Part shown: positions 18,474 through 28,504 of the stretch, in pieces
Numbering within the stretch: the first letter of the stretch is position 1
Layout of the letters: every line of letters begins with the position of its first letter
DNA from: Roseovarius confluentis
Lineage (GTDB): Bacteria > Pseudomonadota > Alphaproteobacteria > Rhodobacterales > Rhodobacteraceae
Direction of reading: 5' to 3'
Assembly: GCF_002917925.1 (NCBI RefSeq)
Contig: NZ_PPFE01000009.1
Location: forward strand, 62,001 to 126,000
DNA length: 64,000 bases
Translations under genes and position numbers: made by a program
The notes under the pieces: model-generated
Seen by the model: only the letters and a program-made list of their open reading frames with translations
The model's database searches: none
Told to the model about the DNA's origin: nothing

Positions 18474-20192
18474 ATGACTCTGAACCTGAAATCAACGACC
18501 GCGCTGGCGGCGGCCATTGCCCTGACGGGCAGTACCGCATGGGCCGGCATGGAAGAGGCGATAGAGTTTCTTGAGACCGAAATCGCTGAAATGACCGCGC
18601 TTTCCCCCGAAGAGCAGGAAGCCGAGATGCAATGGTTCATCGACGCCGCCGAGCCTTTCCAGGGCATGGAGATCAAGGTCGTTTCGGAAACCATCACCAC
18701 CCACGAATACGAAAGCCAGGTGCTCGCCCCGGCCTTCACCGCCATCACCGGCATCCAGGTCACCCATGACCTCATCGGCGAAGGCGACGTGGTCGAGAAA
18801 CTTCAGACCCAGATGCAGTCGGGCGAGAATATCTACGACGCCTATGTCAACGACAGCGACCTCATCGGCACCCACTGGCGCTATCAGCAGGTGCGCAACC
18901 TGACCGACTGGATGGACGGCGAAGGCGCCGACGTCACCAGCCCCAATCTCGACCTCGACGACTTCATCGGAACGCAATTCACAACCGCACCCGACGGCAA
19001 GCTCTACCAGTTGCCCGACCAGCAGTTCGCGAACCTCTACTGGTTCCGCTACGACTGGTTCAACGACGACAAGAACAAGACCGATTTCCAGGAGGAATAC
19101 GGCTACGAACTGGGCGTTCCGGTCAACTGGGCGGCCTACGAGGATATCGCCGAGTTCTTTACCGGCCGCGACCTCAGCCACATGGGCGTCGAGGGCGAGA
19201 TCTTCGGCAACATGGACTACGGCAAGAAGGACCCCAGCCTTGGCTGGCGCTATACCGATGCGTGGATGTCCATGGCCGGAATGGGAGACGTGGGCGAACC
19301 CAACGGCCTGCCGGTCGACGAATGGGGCGTCCGGGTGAACGAGAACTCGCAGCCCGTCGGCTCCTGCGTCGCACGCGGCGGGGCCACCAATGCGCCCGCG
19401 GCCGTCTATGCCGTGACCAAGGCGATCGAATGGCTGCAGAAATACTCGCCCCCTGCCGCCGCCGGCATGACCTTCTCCGAGGCCGGGCCGATCCCGGCGC
19501 AGGGCCAGATCGCCCAGCAGATGTTCATGTACACCACCTTCGTGCCGCCGCTGGTGGCCTCCGATCAGGTGATGAATGAGGACGGCACGCCCAAATGGCG
19601 GCTCGCGCCCTCGCCGCATGGCGTCTACTGGAAAGGAGGCCAGAAGGTCGGCTATCAGGACGTGGGGTCCTGGACGCTGATGAAATCCACCCCGACGGAC
19701 CGCGCCCAGGCCGCCTGGCTCTATGCGCAGTTCGTCACCTCGAAGCTCGTGGATGTGAAGAAAAGCCATGTCGGCCTGACCTTCATCCGCGAATCCACCA
19801 TCCAGCACGAAAGCTTCACCGAGCGTGCCGACAAGCTGGGTGGCCTGGTGGACTTCTACCGCTCGCCCGCGCGCACCGCGTGGTCGCCCACCGGCACCAA
19901 CATCCCGGACTATCCGAAACTGGCCCAGCTCTGGTGGCAGAACATCGGTGACGCGATGTCCGGCTCCAAGACCCCGCAAGAGGCCCTCGACGGCCTCTGC
20001 GCGGACCAGGAGCGCGTGCTGGAACGGCTCGAACGCGCCGGCGTGCAGGGCGATCTCGGCCCGGTGATGAACGAGGAACAGGACCCGCAATACTGGTACG
20101 ACCAGGAAGGCGCGCCCTATGCCAAGCTCGAAAACGAGGACGAAGAGCCCAAGACCGTCTCCTATGACGAGCTGATCGCCAGCTGGCAGTAA
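18474..20192 (+). CDS. glpV: Glycerol ABC transporter substrate-binding protein
   Basis: A 572-residue periplasmic binding protein, unusually long for a sugar binder but typical of GlpV. A signal peptide ends at AWA (residue 24). GGAGGAA precedes the ATG. Landmarks are TAITGIQVTHDLIGEGDVVE near residues 85-105 and the late YQDVGSWTLMKSTPTD. It follows glpU after 79 bases. A GC hairpin (20204-20225) and a second one (20239-20265) follow the stop and may raise or limit expression relative to glpK. Confidence 0.92.
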   Translation: MTLNLKSTTALAAAIALTGSTAWAGMEEAIEFLETEIAEMTALSPEEQEAEMQWFIDAAEPFQGMEIKVVSETITTHEYESQVLAPAFTAITGIQVTHDLIGEGDVVEKLQTQMQSGENIYDAYVNDSDLIGTHWRYQQVRNLTDWMDGEGADVTSPNLDLDDFIGTQFTTAPDGKLYQLPDQQFANLYWFRYDWFNDDKNKTDFQEEYGYELGVPVNWAAYEDIAEFFTGRDLSHMGVEGEIFGNMDYGKKDPSLGWRYTDAWMSMAGMGDVGEPNGLPVDEWGVRVNENSQPVGSCVARGGATNAPAAVYAVTKAIEWLQKYSPPAAAGMTFSEAGPIPAQGQIAQQMFMYTTFVPPLVASDQVMNEDGTPKWRLAPSPHGVYWKGGQKVGYQDVGSWTLMKSTPTDRAQAAWLYAQFVTSKLVDVKKSHVGLTFIRESTIQHESFTERADKLGGLVDFYRSPARTAWSPTGTNIPDYPKLAQLWWQNIGDAMSGSKTPQEALDGLCADQERVLERLERAGVQGDLGPVMNEEQDPQYWYDQEGAPYAKLENEDEEPKTVSYDELIASWQ

Positions 20193-20203
20193 TCGCCTGT
20201 CCT

Positions 20204-20225
20204 GGGCCGGGACACCCCGGCCCAT
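20204..20225 (+). terminator. GC-rich hairpin after glpV
   Basis: TGGGCCGGG (20204-20212) pairs with CCCGGCCCA (20217-20225) around ACAC. No T tract follows, so it is more likely an mRNA-stabilising or pausing structure than a full terminator. Confidence 0.5.
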
Positions 20226-20238
20226 GAATCCGAAAAAC

Positions 20239-20268
20239 CGTAGGGCGGGGATACTCCCCGCCCTCTTT
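20239..20268 (+). terminator. Hairpin with T-rich tail between glpV and glpK (variant of the GTAGGG repeat)
   Basis: CGTAGGGCGGGGATACTCCC then CGCCCTCTTTT: GGGCGGGGA pairs with TCCCCGCCC, followed by TCTTTT. The leading CGTAGGG matches the repeats at 7304 and 10775, so this looks like a sequence-diverged member that gained terminator form. It may reduce read-through from the transporter genes into glpK. Confidence 0.6.
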
Positions 20269-20278
20269 TCCATCCCCG

Positions 20279-20299
20279 TCCCGGGCTTGACCCGGGACC
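20279..20299. repeat. PDLIRD-type palindromic repeat, copy 4
   Basis: GTCCCGGGCTTGACCCGGGA plus C in the glpV-glpK gap, identical in its core to copy 1 at 9221. Confidence 0.85.
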
Positions 20300-20347
20300 G
20301 CTCCCCTTGGACACTCAACCGACCGAAGTTCAGGCAAGGCCCCCGAC

Positions 20348-21831
<1,484 letters not shown>

Positions 21832-21835
<4 letters not shown>

Positions 21836-22953
21836 TCGCCCCCTTCGGCCTGACGGCCCCCGCCCGCATCCTTTTCGGCCGTGGCGAGTTCGCCAAGGCC
21901 GCGGACCTCGCCGCCAGCCTCGGCGCTCACGCGTTCGTCGTGCACGGCGCTACGCCCCGCCACGCGCAGTCACTGCTCGACGCCCCCGATCTCGAAACCA
22001 CCGCCTTCGCCTGCCCCAAGGAACCCGACCTCGCCCTGCTGGAAACCGCGCTCGACACCGCCCGTCGCGCGGGCGCGACCCACGTCGTGGCTATCGGCGG
22101 CGGCGCGGCCATCGACCTCGGCAAGGCCGTCGCTGGCCTCCTGAACGCGACCTCCCAACCTCTCGACCACCTCGAGGTGATAGGCAAAGGCCAGCCTCTC
22201 GCCACGGCCCCCGCGCCGTTCATGGCCATCCCCACCACCGCCGGCACCGGGGCCGAAGCCACCAGGAACGCCGTCATCGGCGTGCCCGACCATGCCCGCA
22301 AGGTCTCGCTCCGCGATCCCGCCATGCTGGCCGACATCGCCCTCGTCGATCCCGCCCTGACCGACAACACCCCCAAGCCCGTCACCCTCGCCTCCGGCCT
22401 GGACGCCATCACCCAGGTGATCGAGCCCTACATCTCCTCGCGCGCCAACCCGCTCACCGACGCGCTCTGCCGCGCCGCCATCCCCCGCGGCCTGCGCGCG
22501 ATCCGCAAACTGATGGAAGGCGAAAATCCCGACGCCCGTGACGACATGGCCTTCGTCAGCCTCACCGGCGGGATCGCTTTGGCAAACGCGGGCCTCGGCG
22601 CCGTCCACGGCCTCGCCGGCGTCATCGGCGGCCGCGTCCCCACGGCACCCCACGGTGCCGTCTGTGGCGCGCTCCTGCCCGCTACCCTGGCCGCCAACCT
22701 CGCCGCCCTGCCCAAGGAAAACCCGAAAGCCCGCCGCATCGCCGAGATCCGCGTCAGCGCGTCCGAGGCGCTCGGCACCGCCGACATCGCCGCCTGGTCC
22801 CGCCACCACGGCCTGCCGACCCTCGCGCAGATGGGCATCGCCCCCGCCGACCACGCCGCCATCGCCACAGATGCGCAAGCCTCGAGTTCCATGGCCGCCA
22901 ACCCGGTCAAACTCCCAACGGAGCTGCTGCAACGCATCCTCGCCGCCAGCTAG
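21832..22953 (+). CDS. Iron-containing alcohol dehydrogenase family protein coupled to glpK
   Basis: A 373-residue group III dehydrogenase. NAD-binding [12 protein letters not shown] is at about residues 85-96 and [11 protein letters not shown] near 132-142. Expected metal ligands are Asp in SGLDAIT, His in GAVHGLAG and His in APHGAVCG. The usual second ligand His, four residues after the Asp, is Gln here (DAITQVIE). Translational coupling to glpK implies a glycerol-related role, perhaps oxidising or reducing glycerol, dihydroxyacetone or a related aldehyde or ketone. Some family members are maleylacetate reductases, so the substrate is open. Confidence 0.85.
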
Positions 22954-22966
22954 GGCTCACCGCCCA

Positions 22967-22990
22967 GCTTTTTCTTGCCAAAAATACTCA
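22967..22990. repeat. Interspersed 24-base motif, copy 1
   Basis: GCTTTTTCTTGCC followed by AAAAATACTCA, between convergent genes. A copy with a single mismatch lies at 56901-56924. Confidence 0.65.
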
Positions 22991-23018
22991 CGGCGCGACG
23001 CAAGCCAAACGCACCGCC

Positions 23019-24680
23019 TTACGCCTCCCAGGTGACCCGGCCGCCACACAGCGTTAGCACCGCCCGCGCGCTCCCAAGCTCCGAAGGCTCCATCGCCTCC
23101 AGGTCATGCGACATCACCGCGATATCGGCGAAATACCCTTCTGTCAGCCGCCCCTTGCGATCTTCGGAAAACTCCACCCAGGCATTGCCCACCGTGTAAC
23201 TCTCCAGCGTCTCGAGCAGCTCCTGCGACTGGTCCGGCCAGCCCGCGCCCAGATCCATCGGATCCACCGCCGCGCGCACGTTGGGCATCACGTCCACGGG
23301 CATCACCGGCCAGTCGGTCGAGAACACCAACCGCGCCGCGTGCGCGCGCTGCGCTTTCCATGCAAACGCATAGGGCCACTGATCCGGCCGCAGCACGTCC
23401 TTGATCCCATGCGGCGGAAACACATGCCCGAACGCCGCGTGCCCGGGCTGAACCGACGCCACAACGTCCAAGGCCCCCAGCCGCGGCAGGTCGTCGGGAT
23501 GAATGACCTCGATATGCTCCACCCGGTGCCGCGCATCACGCACGCCGTTGGCTTCCCGCGCCGCCGCGTAGCCGTCCAGCGTCCGCCGTACCGCCAGATC
23601 CCCGATCGCATGTGTGGCCAGTTGAAACCCCTTTGCATCCGCCGCCACGCAAGCCGCGTTGAACTGCTCTGCCGTGAACACCGCGTCGCCATCACCGTCC
23701 GTGCCAGGATAATTCTCCAGCATCAGCGCCGTCCGGCTTTCCAGAACCCCGTCCATGAACATCTTCACGCGGTTGCACCACAGGTAGTCGCTCGCATACC
23801 GCGCCCGCATCTCCTCGGCCTCCTCCAGCCGGCTCAACGGGTCGTGGCTTTTCAGGTGAAACGGTATCTCCACGCGGGCGATCAGCGCGCCCTCTTCCTC
23901 CAACTCGGCCAGCAATTCCATCTGGTAGAAATTGCCGTCCATGTTGTGCAGCCCGGTGATCCCGTGGCACGCGCAATGTTTCAGCCCGGCGATCAACGCG
24001 GCCTTGTCCTTGGCGCGCGCGTCCGCACTCGGCGCCGGCACGGGATCGGTCCCCGTAATCAACCCCGCCATGTCGCGCCCGCCGTTCCGCGTGTGCTTCA
24101 GAACGTGAACATAGGCCGACGGCTCCAGCAGCGCCCCGGTTGCCGTACCATCCTCGGCCATCACGATCTCCGCGCCCGCCTCCACCGGCCCGCCATGCAG
24201 GATGCCGGCCAGTTCCAGCGCCGCGGTATTGGCCCAGATCGTGTGATGATCCGGCGCATAGACCGCCAACGGCCGGTCCGGCAGCACCCGGTCCAGATCC
24301 TGCCGCGTGGTCTCGCGCCCCGGCCCCATCAGGTCGTAGCCCGCCTGCACCGCGAACACGACCCGGTCGTCGGGGCAGTCGTCGGCATAGGCGCGCACCG
24401 CCGCCGTCACCGCCTCCTCGTCCTGCATCCCGTAAAGATCGAGATACCCCATCTCGACCGATCCGCCGAAAAGATGCACGTGGCTGTCGATGAACCCCGG
24501 CAGCACCGTCGCGCCCTCCGCATCCACCTGTTTCGTGTCCGGCCCCGCCATGGCCCCGATCTCGGCACTCGTGCCCAGCGCCACGATCCGCCCCGCGGCG
24601 ACGGCGACGGCCTCCGCGCGCGGGCGGCCCGGGTCCATGGTAAGGACCTTCCCGTTCAGGATCACGATCTCCGGTGCCAT
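23019..24680 (-). CDS. YtcJ/NfdA-like metal-dependent amidohydrolase
   Basis: 553 residues from ATG at 24680 (MAPEIVILNGKVLTMDPG), with GAGGAGGC in front; the longer frame has no family-like N-terminus. Metal-site motifs are DSHVHLFGG, ATHAIGDLA, HRVEHIEV and STDWPV, in the order of amidohydrolase subtype III. Family members hydrolyse exocyclic amides such as N-substituted formamides. It is divergent from the LysR gene at 24832 and may belong to the same regulon as the aldehyde dehydrogenase/BCCT genes. The natural substrate is unknown. Confidence 0.87.
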   Translation of the reverse strand: MAPEIVILNGKVLTMDPGRPRAEAVAVAAGRIVALGTSAEIGAMAGPDTKQVDAEGATVLPGFIDSHVHLFGGSVEMGYLDLYGMQDEEAVTAAVRAYADDCPDDRVVFAVQAGYDLMGPGRETTRQDLDRVLPDRPLAVYAPDHHTIWANTAALELAGILHGGPVEAGAEIVMAEDGTATGALLEPSAYVHVLKHTRNGGRDMAGLITGTDPVPAPSADARAKDKAALIAGLKHCACHGITGLHNMDGNFYQMELLAELEEEGALIARVEIPFHLKSHDPLSRLEEAEEMRARYASDYLWCNRVKMFMDGVLESRTALMLENYPGTDGDGDAVFTAEQFNAACVAADAKGFQLATHAIGDLAVRRTLDGYAAAREANGVRDARHRVEHIEVIHPDDLPRLGALDVVASVQPGHAAFGHVFPPHGIKDVLRPDQWPYAFAWKAQRAHAARLVFSTDWPVMPVDVMPNVRAAVDPMDLGAGWPDQSQELLETLESYTVGNAWVEFSEDRKGRLTEGYFADIAVMSHDLEAMEPSELGSARAVLTLCGGRVTWEA

Positions 24681-24831
24681 GCCTGCCTCCTCATCATCAT
24701 GTGTCGCGCCATCGAAACCGCGCCCGCCTGCGCCGTCAAGCCGGGGTATCACGCTGGACACCGCACCCAGCCTGCGCTTTCTTAAGCAAACCCGGCAAAA
24801 CATCCCGCCAAATCAAGGAAAGCTGAAGTCA

Positions 24832-25710
24832 ATGGCCATCAAGATCGACATGCTCCGCTGCTTTCTCACCGTGGCCGAGCGCGGCAATCTCGCCGACGCC
24901 GCCGAGGCTCTGGGCCGCACCCCCTCCGCCGTCTCCATGATGCTGCGCCAGTTCGAGGATCACATCGGCGCGCCCCTGTTCGAGGCCGGGCGCAAATCCC
25001 GCCTCACCCGCCTCGGCGAACTCATCCGCGTCGAAGCCGGGCGCGAGCTCGCCCATTTCGACAGCACCATCGCCGCCATCGAGGGGCTGTCACGGGCCGA
25101 GGCCGGCCATGTCCGCCTGTCGGTCACGCCCTCGGTGGCACAGATGCTGATGCCCACCATCCTGCACCGCTTTGCCCAGGACCACCCGCTGGTGCGCATC
25201 AACATGCGCGACACCGACAGCGCCGCCATCGCCCATGACCTCGCCGCGGGCCGTGCCGATATCGCCCTCGCTTCACTCGGCCCGCAGGCCGGGTTCGACC
25301 GCACGCTTCTCTTTGCCGACCGCTTCGGCGTGGTCTGTCCCGCCGATCACCCGCTCGCCGTCGACTGGGACGCGCTCGCCTGGGCCGACCTCACCGATAT
25401 TCCCTTCATCGCCAACGGCCTCTGCCACTACGTGACCGACCCCGATTTCCGCCCCATCCTCGACCGCGCCACGCTCAACGTGTCCGGCACCGCCGCGCTC
25501 CTCAGCCTCGTGCGCGCGGGCATGGGCGTCACGCTTCTGCCCGAACTCACCATGCGCGACGCCATGGCGGACCTGACTTTCCTGCCACTGGCCGATGCAA
25601 CGATCCGGCGCGAGATCTGGATGCTGACGCCGCCGGAAACCGAGATGACGCCGGCCGCCGCCGCCCTCGTCCGCACCATCCGGGCCCAGAAGATCACCTT
25701 GACCCACTAG
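24832..25710 (+). CDS. LysR-type transcriptional regulator
   Basis: 292 residues from ATG at 24832 after AAGGAAAGC; the upstream extension in frame has no family similarity. The winged helix is at residues 5-65 (MLRCFLTVAERGNLADAAEA, then GRTPSAVSMMLRQFE), followed by an effector domain (about 90-290). It is divergent from the amidohydrolase and 99 bases upstream of the aldehyde dehydrogenase operon, with an AT-rich palindrome in that gap. It probably controls both. Confidence 0.9.
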   Translation: MAIKIDMLRCFLTVAERGNLADAAEALGRTPSAVSMMLRQFEDHIGAPLFEAGRKSRLTRLGELIRVEAGRELAHFDSTIAAIEGLSRAEAGHVRLSVTPSVAQMLMPTILHRFAQDHPLVRINMRDTDSAAIAHDLAAGRADIALASLGPQAGFDRTLLFADRFGVVCPADHPLAVDWDALAWADLTDIPFIANGLCHYVTDPDFRPILDRATLNVSGTAALLSLVRAGMGVTLLPELTMRDAMADLTFLPLADATIRREIWMLTPPETEMTPAAAALVRTIRAQKITLTH

Positions 25711-25714
25711 ATAG

Positions 25715-25735
25715 AATTTCAGTTTACCTGAAATT
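25715..25735. promoter_or_regulatory. AT-rich palindrome upstream of the aldehyde dehydrogenase operon
   Basis: AATTTCAG-TTTAC-CTGAAATT is a perfect 8-base inverted repeat with a 5-base centre, located just after the LysR stop and 75 bases before the aldehyde dehydrogenase start. Such AT-rich symmetry is rare in this GC-rich window, and the arm/centre spacing fits a LysR-type site. A weak terminator for the LysR gene is the alternative. Confidence 0.5.
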
Positions 25736-25809
25736 TCTTACAGAACTTTGCGTTTGCCCTGAATCGCTGCATTGGCAACACTCCGCCAATCAAATTCCAA
25801 GGATGCGCA

Positions 25810-27261
25810 ATGACCGACCTCAAGCTGAACTACATCGCGGGCCAGTGGGCCGAAGGGCCCTCGTCCATCGAAAACCGCAATCCCTCGGACCTCTCCGATC
25901 TGGTCGGTCATTTCACCCAGGCCAGCGCCGCGCAGCTGGACGAGGCCATTGCCGCGGCCCGCACCGCGCAAGCCGAGTGGGCCGCCTACGGCCTCGAACG
26001 CCGCCAGTCCGTGCTCATGGCCATCGGCACCGAACTCATGGCCCGCGCCGAGGAACTGGGCACGCTGCTGTCGCGCGAAGAGGGCAAACCCTTCGCCGAG
26101 GGCAAGGGCGAGGTCTACCGCGCCGGGCAGTTCTTCACCTATTCCGCCCACGAAGTCCTGCGCCAGATCGGTGAGAACGCCGACTCCGTGCGCCCCGGAG
26201 TGGAGGTCGACGTGCGCCGCGAACCCGTCGGCACCGTCGCCGTCATATCCCCGTGGAACTTCCCCACCGCCACCGCCTCGTGGAAGATCGCCCCGGCGCT
26301 CGCCTACGGCAACGCCGTCATCTGGAAACCGGCCAACCTCACGCCCGCCTCCGCCGTCGCCCTGACCGAGATCATCGCGAAACAGGACATCCCGGCAGGC
26401 CTCTTCCAGCTTGTCATGGGTCCCGGCGGCGAGGTTGGCCAGCGCCTGGTCGAAAGCCGCGATATCGACGCCATCTCCTTCACCGGCTCGGTCCCGGTGG
26501 GCCGCCACATCGCCGCCTCCGCGGTGCAGAACTTCACTCGCCTGCAAATGGAAATGGGCTCCAAGAACGCGCTCGCCGTGATGGACGACGCCGATCTCGA
26601 CCTCGCCGTCACGTTGGCGCTCGGCGGTGCCTTCGGCGGCACCGGGCAGAAATGCACCGCCTCCTCGCGCCTCGTCGTCCACGCGGGCATCCACGACGCC
26701 TTCGTCGAAAAACTCGTCGCCGGTGCCAAGGCCATGAAGGTCGGCCACGCGCTGGCCGAAGGCACGCAAATGGGCCCGGTCGTGTCCGAAACCCAACTCA
26801 ACGAGAACCTCGCCTATGTCGAAAAAGGCCAGGCCGAGGGCGCAGAGCTCGCCTGCGGCGGCACCCGCCTGACGCGCGACCATGACGGCTATTACATGTC
26901 ACCGGGCGTGTTCCTGAACACCACCAACGACATGACCATCAACCGCGAGGAAATGTTCGCCCCGCTCACCTCGGTCATCAAGGTCGGCAGCTATGACGAG
27001 GCGCTCCACGTGGTCAACGACACCAATTTCGGCCTCACCTCCGGCATCGTCACGCGCAGCCTCGCCCGCGCCAGCCATTTCCGCCGCAACGCCCGCACCG
27101 GCGTCGTGACCGTCAACCTGCCCACCGCCGGCACCGATTACCACGTCCCCTTCGGTGGCCGCGGCGACAGCTCTTACGGCCCGCGCGAACAGGGCATCCA
27201 CGCGCGCGACTTCTACACGATCGTGAAAACCGCCTACATCGCCGCCGGGTCGCCGGAATGA
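25810..27261 (+). CDS. NAD(P)-dependent semialdehyde dehydrogenase (2,5-dioxovalerate dehydrogenase-like)
   Basis: 483 residues. Catalytic Cys282 (GQKCTASSR), general base Glu248 (MEMGSKN) and Asn150 (PWNFPTA) are all present. The KPANLTPASAVAL and GGRGDSSYGPREQG features are those of the alpha-ketoglutaric semialdehyde dehydrogenase group. It heads a same-strand series with the M19-like protein, BCCT transporter and two orphan genes. I infer it oxidises a semialdehyde formed during breakdown of the compound imported by the BCCT carrier. Confidence 0.92.
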   Translation: MTDLKLNYIAGQWAEGPSSIENRNPSDLSDLVGHFTQASAAQLDEAIAAARTAQAEWAAYGLERRQSVLMAIGTELMARAEELGTLLSREEGKPFAEGKGEVYRAGQFFTYSAHEVLRQIGENADSVRPGVEVDVRREPVGTVAVISPWNFPTATASWKIAPALAYGNAVIWKPANLTPASAVALTEIIAKQDIPAGLFQLVMGPGGEVGQRLVESRDIDAISFTGSVPVGRHIAASAVQNFTRLQMEMGSKNALAVMDDADLDLAVTLALGGAFGGTGQKCTASSRLVVHAGIHDAFVEKLVAGAKAMKVGHALAEGTQMGPVVSETQLNENLAYVEKGQAEGAELACGGTRLTRDHDGYYMSPGVFLNTTNDMTINREEMFAPLTSVIKVGSYDEALHVVNDTNFGLTSGIVTRSLARASHFRRNARTGVVTVNLPTAGTDYHVPFGGRGDSSYGPREQGIHARDFYTIVKTAYIAAGSPE

Positions 27262-27310
27262 CGCACACCGCTGCCCCGTCGGATCACCGTCGCTCGGCCC
27301 CGCCGAGCCG

Positions 27311-27336
27311 CGCCCGCCCCTCCCCACGGGCGGGCG
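27311..27336 (+). other. GC hairpin between the aldehyde dehydrogenase and M19-like genes
   Basis: CGCCCGCCC (27311-27319) pairs exactly with GGGCGGGCG (27328-27336) around an 8-base loop, in a 202-base gap of an otherwise compact cluster. There is no T tract. It could protect or attenuate the transcript. Confidence 0.55.
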
Positions 27337-27463
27337 CCCGGCAAACGTCCCGCACAACACGGATCGCGCGCGCAATCCGGCCCTCTTGCAAAGCTCCGAT
27401 GTTGCAGCGCCCCCCCAGGGGCGGCCACGTCTCAGCGTGTGCTCAATCGTCGAGGATGTTAGC

Positions 27464-28459
27464 ATGACCTACCGCATCGATTGCCTGCAATACGCCAACT
27501 GGTCCGAGAAAATCTTCCGCCAGATGCGGCAGGGCGGCCTCGACGCCGTGCACGTCACCATCGCCTACCACGAGACCTTCCGCGAAACCGTCCTTAACGT
27601 CGAACGCTGGAACCGCTGGTTCGAACAATATCCGGACCTCATCATGAAGGGGCGGTGGGCGGGCGATGTGCGCACCGCGCACGAGACCGGCCGCACCGCC
27701 ATCTTCTTCGGCTTCCAGAATCCCTCGCCCATCGAGGACGATATCGGCCTTGTCGAGGTCTGGCACGACCTCGGCGCGCGCTTCATGCAACTGACGTACA
27801 ACAACCAGTCCCTGCTCGCCACGGGCTGTTACGAGGCCGAGGATGCGGGCCTTACCCGCATGGGCCGCGAGGTCATTCGTGAAATGAACCGCGTGGGCCT
27901 CGTCGTCGACATGTCCCACTCCGCCGACCGCTCCACGATTGAAGCGGCGGACCATTCCCAGCGCCCCATCGCCATCACCCACGCCAACCTGCACAGCTGG
28001 CAGCCCGCCCTGCGCAACAAGCGTGACGACGTGGTGCGCGCGGTGACCGAGAATGGCGGCATGATGGGCTTTTCGATGTACCCCCATCACCTCAAGGACA
28101 AGTCAGACTGCACGCTGCAAAGCTTCTGCGAGATGATCGCAATGGCGGCCGAGTGTTTCGGCGCAGAGCATTTCGGCATCGGCTCCGACCTCTGCCAGGA
28201 CCAGCCAGACAGCATCGTCGAATGGATGCGCACCGGCCGCTGGACCAAACAGATCGACTACGGCGAAGGCTCGGCCGCCAATCCCGGATTCCCGCCGCAG
28301 CCCTCATGGTTCAAGGACAACACCGACTTTCCGAACCTCGCCGACGGCCTGCAAAAGGTCGGCTTCAACGACAGCGAGATCGCCGGCCTCATGGGCGACA
28401 ACTGGCTGCGCTTTTTCGACGAAAACTTCACCCCGGAACACCAAAAACCGGACACCTGA
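27464..28459 (+). CDS. Membrane dipeptidase (peptidase M19)-like protein with altered metal site
   Basis: 331 residues from ATG at 27464 after GAGGA. The fold is recognisable by VVDMSHS (His152) and AITHANLHSW (His173), matching two zinc ligands of renal dipeptidase. The N-terminal HxD pair (family DGHND) is replaced by DCLQY, and the bridging Glu region reads FGFQN with Gln85. Three of five ligands are therefore gone, so ordinary dinuclear dipeptide hydrolysis is unlikely. It sits between a semialdehyde dehydrogenase and a BCCT transporter. I infer it acts on a betaine-like or cyclic intermediate, perhaps with one metal. Confidence 0.82.
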   Translation: MTYRIDCLQYANWSEKIFRQMRQGGLDAVHVTIAYHETFRETVLNVERWNRWFEQYPDLIMKGRWAGDVRTAHETGRTAIFFGFQNPSPIEDDIGLVEVWHDLGARFMQLTYNNQSLLATGCYEAEDAGLTRMGREVIREMNRVGLVVDMSHSADRSTIEAADHSQRPIAITHANLHSWQPALRNKRDDVVRAVTENGGMMGFSMYPHHLKDKSDCTLQSFCEMIAMAAECFGAEHFGIGSDLCQDQPDSIVEWMRTGRWTKQIDYGEGSAANPGFPPQPSWFKDNTDFPNLADGLQKVGFNDSEIAGLMGDNWLRFFDENFTPEHQKPDT

Positions 28460-28504
28460 GGGCTGCGGAACGCCACTCCAGGGACAGTCCACAGGGAGAC
28501 ATCC

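Noticed and set aside
18492..20318. 608-residue open frame antisense to glpV
   Set aside because: Shadow of glpV; no RBS or family motif.
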